Of a DNA stretch of 14,862 bases, positions 1 to 6,302 are shown in pieces; the first letter of the stretch is position 1; the number at the start of each line of letters is the position of its first letter. The position numbers were made by a program, and so were the translations under genes. The DNA is taken from contig JAHDHM010000045.1 in assembly GCA_020631315.1 (NCBI GenBank), positions 1-14,862 on the forward strand, read 5' to 3'. The notes under the pieces were generated by a model. The model searched no databases. It was not told where the DNA came from and was given only the letters and a program-made list of their open reading frames with translations. The stretch comes from Acidimicrobiales bacterium (GTDB taxonomy: Bacteria > Actinomycetota > Acidimicrobiia > Acidimicrobiales > Poriferisodaliceae).

Positions 1-49
1 GAAGCAGTCGAGCTGCAGCTGCGGCTCGTTCGGTGGCGAGTGGGTGCAT
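1..49 (-). CDS. Possible 5' end of a leftward gene, cut by window edge
   Basis: An ATG at 49-47 on the minus strand opens a frame that stays open to the window edge and would encode a start like MHPLATERAAAAARLL. It lies just beyond the tRNA-Leu terminator and runs in the same direction as the tRNA. Only 16 codons are visible, and their third-position G+C is lower than in the neighbouring genes. A plus-strand frame (3-89, ending in TGA) is equally open. No function can be assigned, and the call rests only on position and an open frame. Confidence 0.25.
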   Translation of the reverse strand, partial: MHPLATERAAAAARLL

Positions 50-85
50 CGACACAGCGTCACAGATCGGATCGGAGCCCGGCTG

Positions 86-127
86 GTGAAAAGCGACGAG
101 ACGCCGACCCTGGGGCCGGCGTCTCGT
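86..127 (-). terminator. Rho-independent terminator of tRNA-Leu
   Basis: Two 11-bp arms, ACGAGACGCCG (96-106) and CGGCGTCTCGT (117-127), form a perfect inverted repeat with a 10-nt loop. Read on the minus strand the hairpin is followed by CGCTTTTC, a short U run. It starts 4 nt after the tRNA discriminator base, which fits termination of the tRNA transcript before the next leftward gene. Confidence 0.8.
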
Positions 128-131
128 GGAG

Positions 132-215
132 TGCGCGAGGAGGGACTTGAACCCTCACACCCTTACGGGCACAGGCACCTGAAGCCTGCGCGTCTGCCAA
201 TTCCGCCACTCGCGC
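132..215 (-). tRNA. tRNA-Leu, anticodon CAG
   Basis: On the minus strand a full class II tRNA can be folded. The acceptor stem is GCGCGAG/CTCGCGC (209-215 with 133-139) with discriminator A at 132. The anticodon arm is CAGGC-TTCAGGT-GCCTG with anticodon CAG (reads CUG). A long variable arm follows, then a T-arm containing GGTTCAAGTCC. The 3' CCA is not encoded. The long variable arm and the anticodon identify leucine. Mycobacteria also have a tRNA-Leu beside fhaA, so this position looks like old synteny. A TACAGT -10 element lies just upstream and a strong hairpin terminator just downstream, so it is probably a single-gene unit. Confidence 0.95.
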
Positions 216-228
216 GAGCGGAGAGGTG

Positions 229-257
229 ACTGTAGCGCCTCTGTGATCGAGAGGGAA
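229..257 (-). promoter_or_regulatory. Promoter of tRNA-Leu
   Basis: On the minus strand TACAGT (234-229) matches the TANNNT -10 consensus and sits 13 nt before the mature tRNA 5' end. A poor -35 (TTCCCT, 257-252) lies 17 bp further upstream. The -10 is convincing by position; the -35 is weak. Confidence 0.5.
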
Positions 258-301
258 CCGACTTCTGCGAACGCACGGCTCGGCCGCCCGGTGGCTCCGA
301 G

Positions 302-330
302 GCGACCCAGCCCAGGCGGGTGCCTACACT
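302..330 (+). promoter_or_regulatory. Promoter of the fhaA-pbpA operon
   Basis: TACACT at 325-330 is a good -10 element, with GCGACC (302-307) as a partial -35 at 17-bp spacing. Transcription would begin at about 337, only a few bases before the ATG at 342. No Shine-Dalgarno sequence is visible, so the mRNA would be leaderless or nearly so. Confidence 0.5.
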
Positions 331-341
331 CCGTGAGCGTC

Positions 342-989
342 ATGGTCCTCCGCAGCTTCGAACGCCGGCTCGAACAACTCGTCGAGGGAACGTTCGCCCG
401 CGCGTTCCGCAGCTCGGTCGAACCCGTCGAGCTCGGCCGTCGCCTGGTGCGACGGATGGACGAGGAACGTCGCCTCGGTGTCGAAGGCCGTCGCGTCCAC
501 CCCAACCGCTTCCTGGTGCGGTTGTCGGCCGACGACCACGATCGTCTCCGGGAGATGGGGCCGGTGCTGTGCACCGAGCTCGAACAGTTGGCGCGTGATC
601 ACTCGGCCGAAGCCGACACGCAACTCGTCGGCGCATTGTCGGTACGCCTCGTCCAAGACCCGAAACTCCGGGTCGGACGCTTCGAGATCGACGCCACCCA
701 CGACGCGTCCACCGGCTCGACGGGAGCCTTGCTGCTGGCCGACGGCAGCCGAATCGACATCGGCGACCGCCTCGTCATCGGCCGCCTGGCCGACTGCGAT
801 CTGGTGATCGACGATCCCGCGGTCAGCCGCCAGCACGCCGAGGTGGTTCGCACACCGCTCGTCACCGTCGTCGATCTGGACTCCACCAACGGCACGCGCG
901 TGGACGGCCTGGCCGTGTCTCGCCACGAACTTCGCGACGGCGAGACGATCGAGATCGCCGGCCGGCACCTGCGGTACGAGGCACGCTGA
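342..989 (+). CDS. fhaA: FhaA: DUF3662 plus FHA domain phosphothreonine reader
   Basis: A 215-aa cytoplasmic adaptor. Residues 1-118 match the DUF3662 domain at the N terminus of actinobacterial FhaA (opening MVLRSFERRLEQLVEGTFAR). Residues 128-215 are an FHA domain with G147-R148, S162-R163-x-x-H165 (SRQH block) and S181-T-N-G184, the usual phosphothreonine-binding positions. In mycobacteria FhaA binds the phosphorylated MviN/MurJ homologue and restrains peptidoglycan synthesis; the same role here is inference. The mycobacterial protein is over 500 aa because of a long low-complexity linker, but here the two domains almost touch. ATG 342 was chosen because the in-frame GTG at 333 lies only 2 nt after the -10 element and could not be in the mRNA. 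The stop overlaps the fhaB start (TGATG), which implies translational coupling. Confidence 0.9.
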   Translation: MVLRSFERRLEQLVEGTFARAFRSSVEPVELGRRLVRRMDEERRLGVEGRRVHPNRFLVRLSADDHDRLREMGPVLCTELEQLARDHSAEADTQLVGALSVRLVQDPKLRVGRFEIDATHDASTGSTGALLLADGSRIDIGDRLVIGRLADCDLVIDDPAVSRQHAEVVRTPLVTVVDLDSTNGTRVDGLAVSRHELRDGETIEIAGRHLRYEAR

Positions 990-1435
990 TGTCACCGACG
1001 CTGCTGCGACTGCTCACCCTGCTCGTCTTGGTGATCGTCTACCTGTTCTTCATGCGAGTGCTCCAGGCCGTGTGGGTGGAGGTCCGCCCTCCCCGGGCCG
1101 CCCGCGAGACACGAGCGCCACGTCGGCGCCGATCGGTGTCGGGCGGTGCCAAGCGGATCGTCATCGTCGCCCCCGAACACCATGCGGGTCGGTTCCACGT
1201 GCTGGCCGACGAGGTGACACTCGGTCGCGCCGCAGGGTGCGAAGTCACGATCGACGACACCTACGCGTCACAGATGCACGCGAGGATCTTTCGTCGGGAC
1301 GGCGAGGTCTTCGTGGAGGACCTCGGATCCACCAACGGTTCGTACGTGAATCGTGAGAAGGTGAACCGTCCCACCGTCATCAACCCCGGCGATCAGCTCC
1401 AGATCGGCGCCACCATCTTCGAGGTCTCGACATGA
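989..1435 (+). CDS. fhaB: FhaB: membrane-anchored FHA domain protein
   Basis: A 148-aa protein with one membrane segment at about residues 5-28 (LLRLLTLLVLVIVYLFFMRV), then a basic stretch (39-55) and a cytoplasmic FHA domain (56-148). Key FHA residues are G79-R80, S94-x-x-H97 and S114-T-N-G117. FhaB (FipA) in mycobacteria is about the same length, localises to septum and pole, and reads PknB-dependent phosphothreonines on partners such as CwlM. A similar role here is inferred from family and neighbourhood. T41 in the juxtamembrane ARETRAPRR stretch is the obvious candidate for phosphorylation but has no direct support. The start overlaps the fhaA stop by one base, and its own stop is inside the pstP start (ATGA). 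Confidence 0.92.
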   Translation: MSPTLLRLLTLLVLVIVYLFFMRVLQAVWVEVRPPRAARETRAPRRRRSVSGGAKRIVIVAPEHHAGRFHVLADEVTLGRAAGCEVTIDDTYASQMHARIFRRDGEVFVEDLGSTNGSYVNREKVNRPTVINPGDQLQIGATIFEVST

Positions 1436-3396
1436 GCCAGTCCGACGACAACCGGGATCCCGCCGTGTCGTCCGACGCGCCGGCACCGTCCGAGCCCGCG
1501 GAGAACTCGCGCCGGCTGCGTCTGTCGTGGGGCGGTGCGACCCATCACGGCCGTGTGCGCTCGGCCAATCAGGACGCGTTGTTCGCCGACCGTGGACTCT
1601 TCGTCGTCGCCGACGGCATGGGCGGGCACCGTGGCGGCGAGGTGGCCTCCCAGATCGCGGTCCGGTCGATGGCCGGCGGACGTCACGCCACGATGGACGA
1701 GCTGGTCGAGTCCGTCGAGGCCTCGAACCGCGCCGTGTGGGATCACTCGATCGAGCATCCCGATCTCAAGGGCATGGGCACCACGCTGACCGCGATCGCG
1801 GTGCTCGGCGACGGCCGCCCCCCTCAGCTCGGTGTCGTCAACGTCGGCGACTCCCGCATCTACCGCTGGCGTGAACGTGAGCTCCAGCAGCTGACCGACG
1901 ACCACTCCTACGTCGCCGAACTGATCCGACGCGGTCAGCTGTCGGAGAACGAGGCGGCGACGCACCCCTACCGCAACATGTTGACCCGGGCGGTGGGTGT
2001 GGCCGAGGACGTCGACGTCGATCACTGGGAGATCGCTCCCGAGGCGGGCGACCGGTTCGTGCTCTGCAGCGACGGTCTCGTCAACGAGCTCGACGATCTC
2101 GAGATCCGCCAGGCCATCGGTTCGATCGACGATCCGGCGAAGCTGGCTCGGACGCTGATCGACCGGGCGAACGTCGCCGGTGGTCGCGACAACGTCACGG
2201 TGGTGGTCGTGTTCGTCGAGGTCGACGAGGTGCCGCCGCCGGTCGTGGCGCCGCCGGTCGACGAGTCCGCGCCGGTGTCGGAGCCGACGGGAGTCCTGCC
2301 CGCCCTCGACGGTGCCGACATCGCCGAGGCCGACACCGCTGTCGAGGACGAGGTTCTGGGTGCCGCGGCAGCCGACGACGACCTGGACGAGGGTGTGGGC
2401 AACGAGGTCGCGGCTGTGACCGGGGTGCTCGCCGCGGAAGCCCTCGATGACTCGGCAGCGTCGGTCACCGACTCGCTGAGCGATCTGCCGGATCTCGGTG
2501 AGAGCGACACGTTGGACGACGTGTTCGGTGACGCCGACGTCGCCGCCCCGACGGTCGACGACGACGCTCCCACGGTGGACGTGGAGGCCGAGACCGAACC
2601 GAACGAGATCGCCACGACGGCCGCGGTCGCTGCGGCTGCCTCACCGTTCGACGCCCCCGGCGACGACGACCTGCCGGACATCACCGCCCGCAACGACGCG
2701 CTCTCGGGCTACGAGCTCCCTGACCTCGACGGCGACGGACCGTTGCCGTGGCTGGGCGACGGTGCCGGAGCCGGTCCCGCAGACGCAGACGAGTCGGATG
2801 ACGACGACGATGCCGGTGTCATCATCGCCGCGCCGTTGATCGACGTCGGTGGTTCGCCGGGCGTCTTCGACGACGAAGCCGTCGCCACGGACCCCAACTC
2901 GACGATCGTGTTCACCGACCCCGTCGCCGAGGTCGAACCCGAGCCGCGCACCGGGTGGCGCGCACCCGTACCGGTGACGTGGGCGGCGCTCGCGGCAGTG
3001 GTCGTCGGGATCATCGCCGTGGTCGGGGCCATGTACGCCGTCGGCGTCTACGCCCGCGGCACGTACCACGTGGCCTTCGCCGGCGACGAGGTCGTGATCT
3101 ACCAAGGCCGTTCCGGTGGCGTCCTCTGGTTCGATCCGACGCTCGAAGAGGGCAGCGGCATCTTCCGCAGCCAGCTCGCCGACGGCACCGTCGCTGATGT
3201 CGAGGGCGTCGTCGAAGTCAGCTCCCTCGACGCCGCCCGCACCTACGTCGACGGCATCCGCCCGCCCGAGCCGGTGGCCGAGCCCGCCGACGAGACCGCG
3301 GCGACCGACGGTGAGGACACCGACACCTCACCGGACGACGACACCACCGACACGACCGCGACCGACTCAGCGGCAGCCGACACCGCAGGGGCGTGA
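1432..3396 (+). CDS. pstP: PstP: membrane PP2C Ser/Thr protein phosphatase
   Basis: A 654-aa enzyme that removes phosphate from Ser/Thr, the counterpart of PknB. The PP2C domain covers about residues 30-265 and keeps the metal-binding and catalytic blocks: R43 and D48 (VRSANQDA), D61-G-M-G-G (ADGMGGH), GMGTTLT (114-120), NVGDSR (137-142), D214-G (CSDGL) and D253-N254 (GRDNVTV). Residues about 266-507 form a long Ala/Asp/Val-rich acidic linker with no visible domain. One membrane helix lies at about 517-539, followed by a short exterior part (about 543-654) with VVIYQGRSGG and then an acidic, Thr-rich tail. Mycobacterial PstP is shorter, with a shorter linker and a larger ectodomain. The start sits in an ATGA overlap with fhaB, and GAGGT a few bases upstream is a usable ribosome binding site. 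Confidence 0.93.
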   Translation: MSQSDDNRDPAVSSDAPAPSEPAENSRRLRLSWGGATHHGRVRSANQDALFADRGLFVVADGMGGHRGGEVASQIAVRSMAGGRHATMDELVESVEASNRAVWDHSIEHPDLKGMGTTLTAIAVLGDGRPPQLGVVNVGDSRIYRWRERELQQLTDDHSYVAELIRRGQLSENEAATHPYRNMLTRAVGVAEDVDVDHWEIAPEAGDRFVLCSDGLVNELDDLEIRQAIGSIDDPAKLARTLIDRANVAGGRDNVTVVVVFVEVDEVPPPVVAPPVDESAPVSEPTGVLPALDGADIAEADTAVEDEVLGAAAADDDLDEGVGNEVAAVTGVLAAEALDDSAASVTDSLSDLPDLGESDTLDDVFGDADVAAPTVDDDAPTVDVEAETEPNEIATTAAVAAAASPFDAPGDDDLPDITARNDALSGYELPDLDGDGPLPWLGDGAGAGPADADESDDDDDAGVIIAAPLIDVGGSPGVFDDEAVATDPNSTIVFTDPVAEVEPEPRTGWRAPVPVTWAALAAVVVGIIAVVGAMYAVGVYARGTYHVAFAGDEVVIYQGRSGGVLWFDPTLEEGSGIFRSQLADGTVADVEGVVEVSSLDAARTYVDGIRPPEPVAEPADETAATDGEDTDTSPDDDTTDTTATDSAAADTAGA

Positions 3397-4700
3397 ACCG
3401 TCAGCGCACCACCGAGCTGGGACTCATCGTCCTGGCCATGGTGGCGACCGTCGCCACCTATGCGCTCGCGTCGCGGAGCGAGGAGACCTCTGTTCCCGCG
3501 ACGGTGCTGCCGGTCCTCGTCCAGATCGTGGTGCTCCTCGTCGGCGCCCACCTGGCGGTGCGCCGTTGGGCCCCGCAGGCCGACGGCACGCTGCTGCCGA
3601 TCGCGGTGTTGTTGAACGGCATCGGGTACTCGTTCATCGTCCGGCTCGACGAGTCGTTGGCCGAGAACCAGGCGCTGTGGACGCTGCTCGGCATCGCCGC
3701 CTTCGTCGGCACGTTGGCCTTCGTGAAGGAGGCCGGGACGCTGAGCCGCTACCGATGGACGTTCGCCTTGATCGGGTTCGTCGCGTTGTTGGCGCCGCTG
3801 CTTCCCGGCATCGGCCGCACCATCAACGGCGCACGCCTGTGGGTGCGCGTCGGGCCGTTCTCCATCCAGCCCGGCGAGTTCGCCAAGCTGGCGCTGGCGA
3901 TCTTCATCACCTCGTACCTGGTCGAGAAACGTGAGCTCCTCGCCGAGGGCACCCGACGCATCGGGTCGATGACGGTGCCGGATCTGAAGCACCTCGGCCC
4001 GCTGCTCGCAGCATGGGGTGCGTCGCTGCTCGTCATGGTGGCCGAGCGGGATCTCGGTTCGTCGTTGCTGGTCTTCTCGACCTTCGTGATCACCGTGTGG
4101 GTGGCGACGGGTCGCGGTTGGTACCCGGCGGTCGGCGGCACCTTGTTCGTCGGTGGCGCGGTCGCGGCGTGGGCGATGTTCGGGCACGTCCAGGCCCGCG
4201 TGCGCATCTGGCTCGACCCGTTCGAGGATCCCAACGGCGAGGGATTCCAGCTGGTTCAGGCCATCTTCGCGATGGCGTCCGGCGGTCTCACCGGCACCGG
4301 GCCCGGTCTCGGCAGTCCCGAACGGATCCCCGCGAACGAGACCGACTTCATCTTCGCCGTGATCGCCGAGGAGTTCGGCTTCCTCGGCGCCACTGCGCTG
4401 ATCATCAGCTTCCTGCTGTTCATCGGCGCGGGCTTGCGGGTCGCCACCCGAGCCCGTGACGAGTTCGGGACCCTCCTGGCGACGGTGCTCAGCGTCACGA
4501 TCGGCCTGCAGGCGTTCATCATCATCGGCGGCGTCCTGCGGGTGCTGCCGCTGACGGGCATCACGCTGCCGTTCGTCTCCTACGGCGGTTCGTCGCTGGT
4601 GGCGAACTACGTGTTGCTCGCGTTGCTGCTGCGGATCAGCGACGAGTCGGCGTCGATCGCCGCGGTCACGATGCGCCGACCCGCCGAGGTCGACTCGTGA
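3393..4700 (+). CDS. rodA: RodA/FtsW family SEDS peptidoglycan glycosyltransferase
   Basis: A 435-aa multi-pass membrane protein, the size of the family, that polymerises lipid II into glycan strands. Diagnostic blocks are PGEFAK (160-165), ERDLGSS (218-224), the GLTGTGPGLGSPERIP loop (298-313), ETDFIFAVIAEE (316-327, the region of the conserved SEDS aspartate) and PFVSYGGSS (393-401). About ten hydrophobic segments are visible. Pairing with pbpA in the same operon argues for the elongation-type RodA rather than FtsW. GTG at 3393 is used, overlapping the pstP stop (GTGA); the upstream AGGGG is close. The stop overlaps the pbpA start in the same way. The acidic tail DESASIAAVTMRRPAEVDS has no assigned role. 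Confidence 0.93.
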   Translation: MNRQRTTELGLIVLAMVATVATYALASRSEETSVPATVLPVLVQIVVLLVGAHLAVRRWAPQADGTLLPIAVLLNGIGYSFIVRLDESLAENQALWTLLGIAAFVGTLAFVKEAGTLSRYRWTFALIGFVALLAPLLPGIGRTINGARLWVRVGPFSIQPGEFAKLALAIFITSYLVEKRELLAEGTRRIGSMTVPDLKHLGPLLAAWGASLLVMVAERDLGSSLLVFSTFVITVWVATGRGWYPAVGGTLFVGGAVAAWAMFGHVQARVRIWLDPFEDPNGEGFQLVQAIFAMASGGLTGTGPGLGSPERIPANETDFIFAVIAEEFGFLGATALIISFLLFIGAGLRVATRARDEFGTLLATVLSVTIGLQAFIIIGGVLRVLPLTGITLPFVSYGGSSLVANYVLLALLLRISDESASIAAVTMRRPAEVDS

Positions 4701-6178
4701 ACCTGCGCATCCGTCGGGTGACCGGCATCCTCCTGATCTGTTACACGCTGCTGTTCATCCAGCTGAACGTCGTGCAGATCGTCCGCGCCGACACGTACCG
4801 GGAGAACCCGGCGAACACCCGCGACATCGTCCGGGAGTTCACCGAGGCACGCGGGACCATCCGCACCGGTGACGGGGTGGTCGTGGCCCTCACCGTCGAC
4901 GTGCCGGGCGAGCTCGAACGCCTCCGGGAGTATCCGCACGGCGGGCTCTACGCGCACCTGACCGGCTGGTTCTCGCTCAACTACGGGGCCACCGGCCTGG
5001 AGCGGCAGTACCACGACGTGCTGGCCGGCACCGATGCCGAGATCGAGCTGCAGTCCGTCACCGATCTCTTCGTCGATCGCGATCGCACCGCCGATCTGAA
5101 CCTCACGATCGACCACGACGTCCAACGCATCGCCCGTGCCGCCATCGGTGACCGTGAGGGCGCAGTGGTCGCGATCGACACCCAGACCGGTGCGATCCTG
5201 GCGATGTACTCGTTCCCGACCTACGACCCCGGCCTGTTCTCGTCGCACGATCTGCGACAGGTGCAGGAGGACCGCTTCACCCTGGTCGAGGACGAGACCG
5301 ACCCGCTGGTATCGCGTGCCTATGCGACACGGACACCGCCCGGCTCGACGTTCAAGGTCGTGACCGCTGCCGCGGCGATCGATGCGGGGTACGCCAGCGC
5401 CACGTCACCGGTGTACGAACCGACCGACGGGTACGTGCCGCCGCAGACCGATCGGCCGATCGGCAACTTCGGCGGCTCGACCTGCGGCGGCGACCTCCTC
5501 GAGATGATGCGGGTGTCGTGCAACACGGGCATCGCCGAGATGGCGGTCGGGCTCGGTGCCGGCCCGCTCATCCGCACGGCCCACGAGTTCGGTTTCAACG
5601 ACGATCCGATGCTGGACCTCGACGGGGTGGTCGAGTCGGTCACGCCGCCGATCGACTTCTTCGACGACAACATCCCACTGCTCGCGCAGTCGGCCATCGG
5701 CCAGTTCGAGGTGGCGGCGACGCCGCTGCAGATGGCTCAGGTCGCCGCAGCCGTCGCCAACGACGGGGTGATGATGCGGCCATATCTCGTCGAGTCGATC
5801 GTGGACAGCGACGGCCGGACCATCGAGACCACCGAACCCGAGGTGGCCGGCACGCCGATCGAGTTCGAGACCGCGCTCGCGCTCCAGGAGATGATGGAGC
5901 TCACCGCGGCGTCCGGCACGGCGACCGGCCTCGCCTTCGACGGGGTGGCGGTGGCCGGCAAGACCGGGACCGCGGAGTCGGGCGACGCCCCGACGGACGC
6001 GTGGATCATCGGCTATGCGCCGGCCGAACAACCCCGCGTCGCGGTCGCGGTGATGTTGAGCGGCGAGTGGGTCGCACAGGACCTGACCGGTGCGCTGCAT
6101 GCCGCACCGGTCGGTCGGGCCGTGCTCCAAGCGGCACTCGAAGCGCTCGGCGTCGTCGACCTGGACTCGGGCTCCTGA
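4697..6178 (+). CDS. pbpA: PbpA: class B penicillin-binding protein (transpeptidase)
   Basis: A 493-aa protein, nearly the same length as mycobacterial PbpA. A signal-anchor helix lies at about residues 8-28, a dimerisation/pedestal region follows (about 30-140, including TGWFSLNYGATGLER) and then a transpeptidase domain. All three active-site motifs are present: S217-T-F-K220 (PPGSTFKVVT), S274-C-N276 and K422-T-G-T425. It cross-links peptidoglycan outside the membrane and is the presumed partner of the RodA encoded just upstream. GTG 4697 overlaps the rodA stop (GTGA), with GAGGT about 8 nt upstream as ribosome binding site. The next gene, pknB, begins 124 bp later with its own promoter region, so pbpA probably ends the first transcription unit, although read-through is possible. 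Confidence 0.94.
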   Translation: MNLRIRRVTGILLICYTLLFIQLNVVQIVRADTYRENPANTRDIVREFTEARGTIRTGDGVVVALTVDVPGELERLREYPHGGLYAHLTGWFSLNYGATGLERQYHDVLAGTDAEIELQSVTDLFVDRDRTADLNLTIDHDVQRIARAAIGDREGAVVAIDTQTGAILAMYSFPTYDPGLFSSHDLRQVQEDRFTLVEDETDPLVSRAYATRTPPGSTFKVVTAAAAIDAGYASATSPVYEPTDGYVPPQTDRPIGNFGGSTCGGDLLEMMRVSCNTGIAEMAVGLGAGPLIRTAHEFGFNDDPMLDLDGVVESVTPPIDFFDDNIPLLAQSAIGQFEVAATPLQMAQVAAAVANDGVMMRPYLVESIVDSDGRTIETTEPEVAGTPIEFETALALQEMMELTAASGTATGLAFDGVAVAGKTGTAESGDAPTDAWIIGYAPAEQPRVAVAVMLSGEWVAQDLTGALHAAPVGRAVLQAALEALGVVDLDSGS

Positions 6179-6218
6179 TCGATCGGTGATCAACCGTCGG
6201 GGCGGATGGATGCGGCAT

Positions 6219-6261
6219 CCTGGGGCCTGCACGCAGCCTGGGGCGGGTACCCCAGTACCAT
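6219..6261 (+). promoter_or_regulatory. pknB promoter region with direct repeats and palindrome
   Basis: The 124-bp pbpA-pknB gap contains TACCAT (6256-6261), a -10 candidate 41 nt before the pknB ATG. Upstream lie two copies of CCTGGGGC (6219-6226 and 6237-6244) with an 18-bp period. A perfect 8-bp palindrome GGGTACCC (6245-6252) sits inside a larger TGGGG...CCCCA inverted repeat (6239-6254). No good -35 is visible, which would fit an activator-dependent or repressed promoter. The remainder of the gap holds nothing recognisable. Confidence 0.4.
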
Positions 6262-6302
6262 CGTCGGACTGAGGACGGGTTGCCGCCCGCCTGATCTGGA
6301 TC

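Noticed and set aside
333..341. GTG at 333 (or still earlier in-frame codons) as the fhaA start
   Set aside because: It is 2 nt after the TACACT -10 element, so it would not be in the mRNA; the family N terminus begins at the ATG 342 (MVLRSFERRL).
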